NCBI GenBank assembly: GCA_013400155.1
Contig: VXBM01000132.1
Coordinates: forward strand, 459,191-523,190
Length of the DNA: 64,000 nucleotides
Origin: Helopsaltes ochotensis
Lineage: Eukaryota; Chordata; Aves; Passeriformes; Locustellidae
Reading direction: 5' to 3'
Positions within the stretch are counted from its first letter, which is position 1. Every line of letters begins with the position of its first letter. The translations under genes were made by a program, and so were the position numbers. This document shows, piece by piece, positions 23,701-38,800 of this stretch. Below the pieces are notes generated by a model, which worked only from the letters and a program-made list of their open reading frames with translations, was not told the DNA's origin and ran no database searches.

Positions 23701-26700
23701 AGAAATCATTATCTTGGGCTCTCATGCTGCAAATTTAATTTACGCCACTTGTCTTATCTGCCAGAACCATCTATGAAAGTCACTATTTTTGTTAGCTAGG
23801 TAACATTAGCTACTTCAGTTTGTTTTTATTTGGTTTTCATCTGGCAAAGGTAACAAAAGTCTACAAACCACCTCAGGTAAGCCAAGGCCAAGCACACCAC
23901 TTTAAGCTATTCCACAATTAGCACACACTGTCTATTATAGGGACAGATCCCATAGAGTAGATCTCTGTGTCATATTTCTTGATATTGTTGATATTTCTTC
24001 CTTCCAATGGGCTAATTAAAGGCTAAAAATACATGCTCTGTGTTATTATGCCAAGCTGTTACATTTACGCACTACAAAACAAATTTATTGGGTTTTTTTA
24101 AAGCATAAAAGTCTTGTTTTCAAACCTGTATATTCTGAAGCATTTAGTTCTATACAGAGCTCAGAATAAAACCCAGTGAAGTCAAAATACACTTATTAAG
24201 AAACAGTATTGGAAACCAAAACAACCAAGTTGTCTGTGAGCTGGGCTACTCTCAGCCTATACTGACTTCAATCCATAGGATAATAAATGATGTTTAAGAA
24301 TGTAAAGAGATCAATCCTGACTATTCCATAATGCCTGTGTTTATATTCCTCATTTTTAGTGATAGTTTATTGCAGCAAAAACATAGATGGGAAGTGTAAT
24401 GCAATGAAAGATGACACGAGACACTTGCATTTCTCTTAGTGATGTTGTCTTCTTATATATTTGTTCTTAAACGGAAAGAAACAATACTTGTAAGTATCTA
24501 AAACTCCCTGCAACTGCAACAGATTTAATCCACTGAGCATAGGCAGATTTAAAAGTCTTTCCAAGTAAGTTGAATTTTAAGAGGCAAATGTTAAATACAA
24601 CCACCTCCACAATTTTAAGTTGAGGTTTTTTCCTTTTTCTGCTTTTTTGGGTTGGTTTTTTAACAATTCTTTGCATTTCTGAAAATCAGACTGCAAACAA
24701 CAGCTATAGTGTAAAAAAATATATGGGAAATTTTTTCTGTAATTTCAAATGGTTTACACTTTTACACTTTGAAGAAAAAAAAAAGAAAAAAGCAATTCTA
24801 AATCTGTGGTTATAAGCAATATTTAAAATCCAATTTAGTTTAAATTTTCAAGAATCATTATTTCAACTTCAACTGAAATTGATGAAAATTCAGCTTATAT
24901 ACTTTGATACTAAGTTTGGCACTGAAGTACTAAGCAAATACTTTTAGAAAGAAATATTGTGAAGAATGACCCTCCTCCATGACAATTGGTAACATGAAGT
25001 TCAAAGATCTTAAAAAAGCTATATGTTCTGTTAGGGCTGCAAGTTGGAATTTTATTGCCAATTAGATTAAAATTTTCAAAGCAAAAGCAAAACTCCACTG
25101 TTTTTGACTTAAAGAGGAACTAATCACTCCGTGTTTTTGAACCGATCACTTAATGTGAAAAAAATTTACTCGTTGCATGGCAGATATGCGTAAGGGTTTT
25201 TGTTAATTCACTTTACAGTATTATTTATAAAGGAAAATGGTACTTGCCTGATAAGGGCAAGGAATATGGTACTGATCACAGTGGTCAAACACCCAAGTAG
25301 TTTCCCAGATTTTCCGGTTCACCAGTTCATAAACGTAACATCCAAGAAGCGCTACAAGCGGCACCAAGTACAAACCACTAAAAACTCCAATTCGGATCAT
25401 GAATTTCTTGAGCTTCTCCTGGTTCCTGCCATCGTGCTGAATGACCTGCCGCACGTGGTTTAGAGAAATAATGCCAGCTAAAAGGAGAGAGAGACCGAAA
25501 AAGACACAAAGGCACAACGGCAAAAGCACAAAGTACAGAGAGGCGTCCAGGTCATAGAGGCCCACAAAACAAACTCCGCTGATATTGTCCCCTTCCACTT
25601 TGTTCATTGCAAGGAGCATAATGGTCAGAAAGCCAGGTATTCCCCAGGCAACTGCATGGAACCACATGGCCTTTTGTGCAATAGCTTCACAGCTCCATTT
25701 TCTTCCTGCTGCAAGGAACCAAGTGATTGTCAGAATCACCCACCATATAGTTCCTGCCATAGTGAAAAAGTACAAAACCATGAAAAGGACAGTACAGGCT
25801 TTGTTCTGGGAGCCAAGAACAACCGTTTCACCGATTTCTAGCTTCTCATCTGCCTCATTACAGGCAGTTTTGTTCCCAAGTAAAAATCCAATAAAGTACA
25901 TTAGAGAGACTATGCTGTAACAGACAGAATAATATATGATTGGTCTCTCTGGGTACCTAAACCTCTTAACATCAATCAGAAAAGTTAGGAACGTGAAAAG
26001 CGTAGCACAAAGACAAAAGATTGAAACGATCCCAATGAAGCTTTTTGCCACATCCAATTCATAATTTTTGAAGTACATATTGGGACATGGGGGTGCACAT
26101 TGATCAATTCCTAGAAACTTGTAGCCTTGTCCATTGGTAGTGTGTAGGTGTCGGGGACACCAGAATCCATAATCCCTTCGGATCTGGCTTGGGGTCTTCT
26201 GAGTTCCATGCACGTTTGTGGTTACAGCAGCAGTGGCAGGAGCAGTCTTATCACAATTGATTAGCCTGAATAAATAAAGAGAAGAGGATATATCTCAAAA
26301 GCCCTCATTCTCAACTAGAATTACTTCTTAGAAATATGAGAAAAATCTGATCCTAAGCACTGTTAAATTTTATAGATGATCCAAATGTGAAATTATACGG
26401 AAAAAAAATCAGATTGCATTATAAAAAACAAACTTCAGTTTCAGAAGATTTCATTTCAGAAGATTTCCATCATATTTAACTGTTGCTCTCTAGCTGTTGT
26501 TTTATAGTTTATGAAACACTACTCAAATCACAATCATTCTACACTTTAAAATTATACATAAAAACTTCTACATATGTACATAAAATATTTACAGTAGTTT
26601 TTTAAAAATTTTCGATAACAGACTGCAACAGCAAAAAATCTTGTCAAAATGCAAGCTTCAATTAAGGAAGAAGATTGACATCATAATTGATGATTAGTAC

Positions 26701-29700
26701 ATGATTATTATAATTTTTTGTGTTGTACTGCTATTTCATTGCCAACAATATACTACCTAATTAAAAAAAAAAACCTAGGTAGAAAATGCAAGCACTGTAA
26801 AAATTATTAGTATTTCAGCAATTTTCTAGCTCTGTGATGTTAATTTAAAAACCGCTCAAAACTCAACTGCTCCAGGGTTTAACTGGACACAAGATGTGAT
26901 CTTTTTATATGGATAATACCATATTAGCAGTGCTGGATGTATCTCCAAAAGAGACCATATAACTCAAGCAGGTAAGCATTTAATCAAAATGGGATTTATG
27001 GTCACATGCATGCCAAGTTTAAGTGTACATTTAAAAGGAACAAGTTTTGCATTTTAGCTTTTAAAGTAAAATTCTGTTATCTCAACATTCTTTGTCAAAC
27101 ACTATTACAAGAGTCTCTCAATTCAGTATCCAAGCTCAGCTCCAGCTAAAAACTCCTTCAGTTCTTCGTTTTACTGCACTATCATGCTGTCCAACCAAAT
27201 CCAGATTAATTGTTAAGAAAACTGATTCTATGTTAAGAAAATATTCTATTTTATTAACCACAGGCTGCAGCAGTACATATGGAAAGAGTGAATTTCATTC
27301 ACTAATTGTCTTAATCAGCATCATGTTCATCTGTAAGAACACAGAAGCGTAAACCTCAGGATTCCAGTTATTGCCCACGTTAATGCCAGCTCCTTTTCCA
27401 TGGGCTGCAGCAGCAGGATCTCTGCTTCTCTAAGAACATCCTGGACTTCTCAGAACATGGACATGGACTTTCCAGTATTGGCTACCAGGGAGGTATCACT
27501 TCACATATGAACAGAAAAGGTTCATTTACAGTTAATGGCAGTGGTAATAAAATAATTTAAAGCTGCACTAAATCCAGCAAAAAACATACTTTGATTTAAA
27601 ATGTCATTTTAAAGATATATTGAATATTTTGATTCCCTTGTAATTGTCCTACATTTTCAAAACACTCCTTGAAGATATCTGCTGGCTGAGGGGCACTATT
27701 GTTGCATAGAACCACACAGAGGATGGGAGTAGCTAATGCCTTCTTGTTAAAACTCCACAACTTCTATTTCTCTGCAGAACTATGGGAAATGGCATGAATG
27801 CCACTTGTCATATTGACTCCAATACCGATTTCTACCAGAGGTAATCCACAGGACTACTGTCCCAGCTCTCCCTCAGCCCCATCACAGATTAGCAACCACA
27901 TGTGAGTTAGAAAAATTATTTGAGTTTCCAGTCTCTGCTCCTTTCCTGTACCTCTTGATCTGATGTGTGTTAACACACAAACAAAAATCTGGCCCTAATA
28001 GTTTATAAATATCCACAGTTGGAGGTCATAATCTCAAGAAGATCGCACTGGAGTGCTTACAGTGGTTTCCATTTAAAATATATAGACATCTCTTCCCCAA
28101 ATGAAGTATTAACTATCCTCTATCTGAAACAGACATGGAAACACCTTTGAATAAAAGGTGACATTTCAAAAAGGAGAGTTCTGGCAGGCAGTACTGGACA
28201 AGCAACACAAGAGTAGGTTGGTACATTTAAGTAGTTAGGAGCAAGATAAGGCTTCTACTATTTAATGTTCTGTTTCTTTTCAAATACAGAATATTCTATA
28301 TTTCATTATCTTATGAGCAGTTACTTCGAAAACCCCTATTAAAGTAAGCATGATCATCCCTAGTTTAGGGATCAGAAACCAAAGCAAAATCTATCCTGTA
28401 ACACGTAATATTTTAAAATTTTACAAATTATAGTAAAAAAGGCTACCCCTTGCACGGATCTCATTATTGGAAAATACTGCTGTAGAACTTCGTTGCAAAA
28501 AATGTCACAGGCAGGAAATGCAGGTGATCACTTGAATAACAGAGAAGTTTTAATGATGACATGGTTCTGTGCACTGCAGGGTCAGCATACTACGCAAGTT
28601 ACAGCAAGATAATATTTAACATTCTGCCTCAGACTTTCAACTCAGTCTGGGTCAAACATGAAAATACCACTCCCACCACATTTTTCAATATGAAAAATAC
28701 CTGGTACATTCCAGCTCTTCAGGCCATGCAATTCCAAAAGTGTCCATCAACTGCTTACAGTCAGAATACACTTTCTCACAGAGGCTTCGACACGGGTGGA
28801 TCACGTGAATCTGATCTAGGCAGGCTGGGACAAAGGCTCTGCACAGAAATGTGTGGACGTCTGGTGAACAGTGAAGGTTCATGAGAATAAGGAAAGGCTA
28901 CAGGGAAGGAAAAGGCTTTGGTTAGCAATTTTTAGAAGATAATTCAAAGCATCAAAACTAACTTTCATCACTAGAGCTCACAGTTAATCCTATGTAGGTT
29001 TGAAAAGATCCTAGAAAATAGTGTTTGTTCAGCAGTTTTGAAAAAGCAAAATCCACTGGCCTGGGTGGTAAGAGCACTTCCAGCCCTTGTCCCAGGATCT
29101 TGGACAAACTTTGGCTATCCAAACCTCATTTTTCCTATTTGACAACATTAGAAATCTGAAAGATAGTATGAATGCCCAAGATATTTAAAAAATTAAAGTT
29201 AAACATTAAGTTTCTTTGTACACCAGTCAGCTTCTAAACAAATGCCCTGAGGTTTTTCAAGGTGTGTCTGTTCCTGTAGTTCCTGTTAGATTACATTTTC
29301 AGTCCTAAGTGGTTGTACTCATCTTCTCTCACACTAAAGAAATTTGGGGTGTTTTTTTAATTAATGAGGTCCAAATATTATTTCTCACTTTCAAACTTCT
29401 CATTTCAAATCTCTCTCAATATGGTTGGGAATTTCTTTGCCTGGATTACCAAGTACCAGGCAGTGACTGTTCTTACTCTAGAGAATTCATAGAATGAAGT
29501 TTAACTTTTTCTGCTCAATGCATTGAATTGCTTATTCACAGTCAGACAGGCTTTCAAGTAAAAAAAAAATAGCCTTTCTGTTCTACATTTTCTCAGCTTT
29601 ATTGTTAGGGTAAATTATTTTGTCCAAAATACTACTGCGTGTGCAAATGTTATGTGTGATGTTAAACAGGGACAGTGCATGCAATTTTTAAAGTAGGCCA

Positions 29701-29855
29701 AGCTTTTAGGGAGATTTTTATTTAGTAAGAATTTTATTTAATTCTTTGCCATCAATATCTATGTCTCTCAAACATTTCAACCAATGGCTGTAAAAGGAAG
29801 GATTAGATTCTGAGTCCAGAACAGCATCCTTACCTTTTTCAGCTTTTAAGTATCC

Positions 29856-29896
<41 letters not shown>

Positions 29897-32800
29897 GTAT
29901 ATAGACACCCAAGAAGCAAGTCTTACTACTGAACATGCTGTTTAAAAGAAAAGGCATTGATACACAAACTTTCCCTTACAAAATTGAATATCTACAAGTC
30001 CTTAAAGAACCTTGGTAATAAATACAGGAATGTGTGGGGAGGAAGGAAGAAGATAAAGCAGAGCAAGAATACCATAAAAGTGCTTTATGATAAACCAAAA
30101 AAATGTTGGCAGTACCCCTCAGAGCACTCCAGCTGTGTGCTACATCTGCACATGCCATTACAACAGGCACACAGAAGTTTGATCCCCTCTCTGAATGTCT
30201 CCTCTTAACTCCCTTTGCTGGAACCCAAGATTTGAGTAATTCACGACAAGGAGTGTTCCAGTTCCATAAGTTGGATTATTTCCTAAAGGCTGCACAGCTT
30301 CAGATGCAAAAAGCAGTCAGGAGTTTACTCTAAACAAATTAAATTTCCTTGGCATAATTATGAAGTTTCTTCTTTTCTCAGTTGTTAATTTATATTTGCT
30401 CTGTTCTTCCTGGAACTTAGGACAAAGACAATAGCCTGGGTAGTCATACTGAATTGTTACAGAAACTGAGTTTACTTTTGACATTAAGTCTTGCAGAAAT
30501 TGTCTTGGTTGTTGTGAATTCTCTCTTTTTGTCACCCATAGTTCATGTCACTTGATTAAAAAGTAAAATTAATTTTCTAGAGTAGGTTTTGGACTACCAG
30601 CCAAAAACCTTTTCAGACTTCAGCAATCTTCTCTAGAAAAGTAATTTTTTTTTAAATCCCAGTATTTATATCAATGAAATCAAGTTTAGTCACAGAGATA
30701 TTTTACCAACTATTTTGATGAGCAATGTAACAGTTTTTAAATAGCATTTTCCAACATAGCTAATAAGGTTACATATTTTAAGCTTGCTCCTTTGATACAG
30801 AAAATTAGCATAAAGAAAACATTCAGTGAAGAAAGTCAGGACATAAAACCAACCTTTATCCCTCCAACAGAGTTTCTGTCTTACAAAGCTACTTAAAAGC
30901 TAAAATATCACAAGAATTGCAATATGTATAATGATACTGGGTATTAGAGGTGGATAAGAACCGATAAGCAAAAATAACGTTTGCAAGATTTTACTAAAGC
31001 ATGTTGTCATTGTCTAAACACTCATTTAAAGAGCATATTTTATTTAAATGCTAAACCACCCTAACAGATAAATTGAAAAATGCAAGTTTTTAGGAAGAAT
31101 GCTATGTTTAGACTATAAAGCAATCAGAGTAGAATTCCAAGGACTTGGCTGCCAAGAGCAACTGTTCTTGCAATATTTCTTTTATTTCTTTCAGCTTACT
31201 AAAAATATTTACCTTCTGATACCTGAAAGTATGAGCACAAGAGCAAGAAGTTTGATGTTCTGAGAACACAAGCTGACCTCTGAGTCAGACCATTCAGCTG
31301 GACACCTCATTCCACCCTGGCTGGTTGCAAGGGGGCTATAATAAGACAAGCTGACAATTTCTTCCAGTTTCCTACTCTCAAGAGTTTAGGCAACAAACTA
31401 CACATTGTAACAAAAATACTTTGTTGAGAAGACAGTGACAAACCTTTCTTTCAAAAATGCATTTTATCCCTTTTCAATCACTTAAGTTTAAACCCTTTGT
31501 AAAATACTACAGCAGTAAGTTGCCCTTCATAATTTAAGACGACACTGGTGAGAAAATACTGCATTTTACCTGTTTATTGTAACGCCTGGTTTTGCAGCCT
31601 AAGGTGTGTTTTGACAAACAGGTAACAGATTGCACTACACTTTTTCCTTGTCATTTTGTCTTCCTGCTATCATTTTTATATTGTATTTATATATTAGTAT
31701 AGTAATGCTTTAAATTTTGATTTCTGCTCCTTTCATAGTATACTTTGCTTTCTATTTGCCTTGACTAAATTTGAAGACTGACATCACATTTCCAGCGACA
31801 ACAAACACTTTCTGAGTGACAGTAATGAACAAAATACCCACTTGTACTTGTGGGCATTACTTTCCCCCAAATTTATTACTCTGGGGATTATTTTTCCCCA
31901 AACCTATCACTCTGCATTTCTCTACCCTAAATCACACCTACCATTATATTGTCCAGTTGCCTTTAGCACATGATCTCTCTGCAATTCTTTCATCCCATTT
32001 TGTTTTCTCAGCAAATTTAGTATCTATCCCTCTTCTAGGTCCATTTATGAATTAGTTTGTTATCAGAGGTTTCAGTATAAGTAACTAAGGGGAACCACTC
32101 TAGTCATTTATTTGGTATAGCATGACACTATCAGCTCCAGATTTAATACCTCTTATTGGGAAAAATATTTATCTATTTATCTATTTATTTATTTATTCCT
32201 ACTTTTCTTCTTGTTCTTTAGGCAGGCATTGGAAAACAAAGTCTCCAATGGGTTACCAACAGAGGTTTTAAAAAAAATATGGGCTGTGACCATGTTTTTG
32301 GAAACTGAAGTATATATAATATACCATCTGAATTATCCCTTTCAACAGAAGTATGGAGTCCCTCAAAAAACTCTAATAGATTTTACAGCCAATGAGTTTT
32401 CTCATCCAAAAAAACTCTATAAAATGTAAAATTTTGCCTCAAGCACACACAAATGGGATTTGTAAAATACTGATTTATTTTCAGCAGCTGCCTACTTTTA
32501 CATTTAAGAACAGCAGAAGTTCTAGTGAATTGTGCCTGGAACTCCGCTAACAATGAGGTATCTTAAACATGGGCTTCACTTCCAGCTAGCCAAAATGGAA
32601 AAGTTTGCTCATAGAAAATAGTACATCTGTATTTCCTGATGGAACATAAAAGCAAAATCTTACCAAAACCAAAGTATTTGCTTCTCCAGCTGCATAGTCT
32701 GAAAGCAAAAAATAAAGCCAAGATCACAAGCTCACTGACAGTAAGATTCAGTTCTTTCAAGGGCACTTTATCTGAACCATGGATGTCCCAACCACGAGCC

Positions 32801-35800
32801 ACATTTTACCCAAGTGGTCAGCTGGGTAAGTTGCATGCATGCACAAGCTGCTGTCCTAGGCATCCAAGTCTGGGATTAAACTCAGAATCTTATACCACAA
32901 TCCTCCTCTATTCAGGAAGTTCAGGGTCTGCATGTGGCATAAACACACAAAATTCGCTCTTCCAGGAAACTAAGGCACTTGGCATTTCAAGCATTAGCAA
33001 CCACTGCCCTGTCATATGAAGAAGAGATGAAAATCTGGACACTGCGTGATGAGAATGTTAAAAACAGAGTGAAACCAGACTCTTGAAAAAACAGAAATGG
33101 AACCTCACACAGCCAATATGAGTCCTAAAATATAAATACTCATCTTCTTGACAATGGGAAACAAAACTCAGTAAACATAAGACAAGCTAGAATACAGTAA
33201 CAATCTTTAAAAAAAAAAAAAAAGACAAAAAAAACCCAAACCAACAAAATAATAGCAGCTGTAAAGTCAAAGATGATGTAGCCTGTAACAAAAAGAAGGG
33301 CACTGCCTCAAGCACTATCAGCAAAGAACCAAGGATCATGGGGTGCAAACTTTCCACTAACAAACAGAAACACCTTATTAAGTCCTAAATTCCTTATGAG
33401 GTGTGTCTGTGTTATATTTTCTCCAGTGGCAAACACAAACTACCTCAGAAATCCAGTTATGATGTGGTTCTACAAACAGTAACACAACTGAGATAAGTGA
33501 AAACAAATGGTGCAATACACAGAAAAAATATCTAAGTGCAAACACATTCTTAAATGTGCTGTGCCAACAAGTAAATTGCAACCTAGAACTATAATTGGAC
33601 CCTGTGCTCGCCATGCTTCTTTATTTTGTGCTTAGCAGGCTTACAATTCCAAGACACTAGAGAAACAAGTTCATTATTCCATGCAGACATTCCAAATGTT
33701 CTGTTGTACCTCATCTCAGTCTGATCCTAGAAAAAAACACTATCAGAGATGATCAGCCTCTGGAGTTCAGAAGCATGATGACTAGCAGCATATGCCAAAA
33801 CAAGTAAGTGAAAATATTCTCCTGTCCCAGCTGATTAATGTCACAGAGATACTTTCATAATACAGAAAACAGTGGATTGAAATATCAAGGTCTTTGTTAC
33901 AATCATCTGCGGCAAACCTTTATTGTAAGAGACAGGAAATACCTTGAATTGCTGAGAGACACAGAGCACTAGTGCCTTTGTTCAGCCACTGGAGTCAGAT
34001 ATCTGAGACAGTGACAACCTGTTCTCCTAACCCCCGAGCTCTACCTACCATGTTGTTAGGTAGAAACATTTAGCTTCATCAATCTAGTTACCACTGAGGT
34101 TAACGAAGTTAAACTATGACAGACACCAACTGTCTTAGTGTTAAGCCTGTCACCTCTTTGATACAGACCTTGCGACTAAAGCAACAACATTACAACCTTA
34201 TTGCTTACATACCTGTGTATTTCACTCACTGAAACAAAGGCAGGCTTAAATCTGTATTTCTACAACTGCACTACACTGAGTATCTCAGATTCCTACCTAT
34301 ACTAAAGATATACATTGCTATTCATGTAACTGTGTATCTGCCTTACAGGAAATAATACCTACCTAAATAATGAATAATTAGAATCACAGAATATCTCAAA
34401 TTGGAAGGGACTCAGAAGGATCACCAACTCCCTTGCTTCTCGCAGGGCATCTTCATGATTAATAATTAAAAATTAATTGTTAATAATTTACAGTTCCATA
34501 CAAACAAACCTACTATCCAGCACTACAGAATTGAAGTACAGCCTCAAACCCTAAACCAAATATATTTATAAATATGTAAGTTTTCAGATGTGATAGTCTT
34601 GAAATACACCCACTGTCAATCACAGTGCACATAAACGATCTCAGAAGAGGAGAGAGTAATTACTCTTCACACTCACAGAGCTATACTAACAATCTTCACA
34701 GTATCTTTAGCCACTTTTACAATGATAATCTGTTTCAATTAAAAACAGTGGAGCAAGTATGGCACGGTTGATTTAATCCTACACTATTGTTACAATGGAG
34801 TTATCCTCGACGGGATGCAAACAAGATTAACATCACATACCCAGAGAGATTAATGCCTTCATGTGATTCCTAGACAGGCTGGCAAGGGCAGCAATTTGCT
34901 GATGGCCATAGTCAATCAGCTGCCAAGAATCTCTGACTTGTAGTTCATGCACAATTAACTAAGTCATGATAAATAAATGTCCCAACACATGGAACTAAAT
35001 GAAGGATGAAATTTTCAAGTTCAATAGATTCAAAACAAGGTTGAGAAAAGACTAGGTTTTTCCCATTGGAAGTTACATTGATGAATTTAGATCAAAGGCA
35101 AGTTAAATACACTTAATTTCGTATGTAAGGATTTTGCAGGAGGCCGAGGCAGTTTAAGTGTCAGTGTCTTGTTGCTACATGCCTGCTAAAAGCTCTTACT
35201 TAACAGCAGAACTGCAAAACAGGAACATAGCAATGCCCAGAACATTAGTGCAATGCCAACAACCATCCTTTAAAGCAGCAAGGAACATGGTATGAACTCA
35301 TTTGAGAGCCCTTATACACCATGTCTCTACCTGAGCTGTGGGTAATAATCAATTCCTGCAGCCAGCAGCAAGTATCAGCTGTAATCTGTATTTTCTCAAT
35401 TCAGTTAAAATTACATGGGTAAAACAACGAAAGTTTTTCAGGACTAAAAGTCACCATTTATATTTTAGCTATAAATGTACATAAGATATGTATTATAAAT
35501 GTGAATACTTTTAAGTTTAATATACATTATTAGTGCATCCTGATTTGACAGAGGTAAAAAAGAAAACTATCAAACATACATTCATTTGATTTCTATTTTC
35601 ATAAGATGCTTTTTAAAAAACAGCATTACTTTCTGCAGCTTCCACAATAAACTAAAAGTACATGAAGTTGTGTTTAATCTAAAAGCTTTTCAAACATTTT
35701 TAAAATGTAATCAATTTAAAATTTACATAGATAAGAATGAAGTATTTTGTCAGAGTACAAAGTAGGTTGCCCCTGTAGTTTAAAAGACAATAGTTTAAGT

Positions 35801-38800
35801 TTCCTACTCCAGGAAAATCTGAAGTTCAAAGAGCTGGTAGAGGATGGGGGTGGTGCAGAGAAAGAAAAGGGTCGTAAACAAGCCAGTGGGACAAACGATG
35901 CTGTTCTGCAGTGAAAGATGTTTGCAAAGATATAAGCTTATTTTTGTGCTTTAACCGAACCGCAAAGGCAACACATGCACTTAGACTGTCAAAGGGCTGT
36001 GAACAAAGCCTGGGGACAGCCCAGCGTGCAGCGGCCGATAAGCTGGACTGTGCCCAGCAGTGCTCCTCCCAAAGCCGTACGGGCAGGAGCTGCCTGCCGC
36101 TCAGCGCCTGAAGATCACTGTTTAGAGGGCAAAGGATGGCAGCTGATCCTAAAAACGCCTGTGCTGCAAAGTCCTCAGGAACCAGCCGGCAGGCAGGTAG
36201 GTGCCGTGGGGGCGGGCTCGGCAGGACTGAGCTTCATCACCCATCAGCTGAACTGAACCATCCAGGCAAGAGTTCAGATGCCGGGCTGTGCAACTGCTCA
36301 GGGAAATGTCCAATGGATCTGCAACAAGAACGAGTCTGTCTGCAAATTCTTCACCATCATTCGCCCAACACATGCAATATACACACACATATATATATAT
36401 ACACACGTGTTTGCCTATATATTCTGGTCTGAACTTTCATATTAGCTACTCAAAGGTTATGGGAATATTAATCAAAAATCCTGCCAGGGTAAGGATAAGG
36501 CATATTGGGGAATGTTTTCAAAGGTCAATAGGACAGCAAGGCACTCACGCACTTTCAAAAAATGATAAACTCCAAAGCTACTCCAATACCATACCTTGGC
36601 ACTTGGCACTAAAGTTGCCATTGACAGTACAAATGGACACAGATACAGAAGGATAAAGCAGGCTATTCTGCTTTCTTACTTTTATACACTCTGAATGGTT
36701 TTGTATTCACTATACAGAGTCACAATATAATCTGAGTTGGAAGGGACTCACTAGGACCAAGTCCACCTCAAGTGAATGGCTCATGCAGGGATCTAGCAAC
36801 AGAATTTTTTCCTGTAGTAAGACAACTTAATCTATATTATGCCTTTAAGTATTTTCACATGCAAAATAAAAAGACATATATACCTATATTTTTTAACTAT
36901 AGCAAAGGTTATAAACAATTTAAACAGGAATATTACATCTCACTATCTGAAGGAAACTAACGTACAACTATTTCAAATACTTTTCAAAATAGCTTATTAC
37001 CAAAATTCCCTGCATTTTTGTTCTAACCTAAATTATAGCTTGACCTAAATTATAGATATTCCAGCCTCTGCAATTTACAGTCCTCAACAAACATGACAGC
37101 TTTTTCTCAAGTGTTACAGAACTGAACTATTTTTTACAAAGATTATCAGTTATACATTGTATATGGTTTAGGTTTTGTGTAGACTAGACAGAGCATAAGA
37201 GACAGACAACTAAAAGTTAACTGAAGGAAAGTATACTGCAGGCCCTCAGACACCTGAAGCCTAGACAGAGCTTCAATACATCTGGACTGTGGTAGCACAA
37301 GGATCTCAAATCCTAAATTCTCTGTGTATTTGCCATGTATTATAGGAGTAATTGGATTTATTGCTAAACTTTTTGTGCAGAATTCAATGTAAAGAATTAC
37401 CTGTAATAATGTTGACAGACTGTCTGTTATCTTTTAAAAAGCCCCTCATTTCAAAGAGATTCCAGTAGAAGTCTTACTGCTCTGGTTCCAAAAGCCATCC
37501 AGATTCATGCTTCCCCCTCTCTCTGAGTGTGGAGAGACACTTCAGTGCAACAGCACCACCGAAGTTACCAGAGTAGTAACCCTGTGCCATTTCTTTCTTG
37601 CCTACTTCATGCATTTTTAAGCAGTCTTACATGCAAAACTTTAGTAGTCTTAAAAAATCCCAACTTTGTTATGATGTAGGAAATGTCAGTCAGGCATGTG
37701 TAAGTCATCTGACCAAGCTGAAGCCCATGAAGCTGGAGTCATCTACCTCAGCATCTGCAATCATTACCTCTGTCTTCTGCTTTCACTATTTCCAGTTGGT
37801 CATACTTCGAGACACTCCTCAGCTTTGAATGTCTGCATTGGACACTGTTTCCTTATTGTTAGCTCACAGTGCTCATCTTGGTGACATTCGCCTCATTATC
37901 CTCCCTATTTCTCCTGTTCTGAAAACTCAAGGACACCTTTTCTTTCTCCCTGTCATGTTATGATTGGTGGCCATGTTAACCTTTGACATTTAATGTTCTG
38001 TTTGTAGCTCCAGATATAATCCCCACCAAGATCCCCCACCCAACTGGATTCTTAGAACGGCGCACCTTGTACCTTCCTTGCAAGAGCATCAGCTCATGTG
38101 AAACAACATGCAGCTGGAACATGGCATCCTAGCAAACACATATTGCTAGGTCACCATGAGGCTGCATGGGTACAGTCCCTCTCCAGAAAATTAATGCTTT
38201 TAATTTTGTATGCAGGACAACTGTGTGGAGAGTTTGGCCACTAAGTGCTTTGTGGCAGTAACTACTGAGACTAAAATCTGGTTATGTAGGCCCTCTGGGG
38301 AATACAGCATGAGGAAAACTTGGAAGGATGTGGTTATTCCCCGAAATACTTGATCTACCAGAAGTTTAAATACAGGAAAGGTGGATTTTTTTTTCTTCCC
38401 AGGAAGCTCTTGTCTAGGGAGAGGTTGTCTTTGGTGAGAGGACATCCTTACTGCCCTACAAAAACTGATCATCCAGGCCTCTCTCCCCCATCTACAGTAG
38501 CTACTTACACAGCTCTTACACACCCCCTGCACACCTCTCCCAAGAGCTAAGCAGAAATCAAGTAAGCCTCTACTCATCTATACTACACAGCTCAGAAGAC
38601 GAGGGCAGACATATGCCTCTTTTCCTCTGGCAGGCAAATTACCAAGGTGCTACAGCAATCACAGATGCACACAAATACACAGAAAAGACCCAAAAAGGCA
38701 ACCATGTGACAAAGAAACCAAGTTTGCCTCTAAGGGCTGGTGAATCAACAGTCAACATTGAGAGAGTGAAAAAGGCAGCAAATTTTGTGGTGCAGCTACT

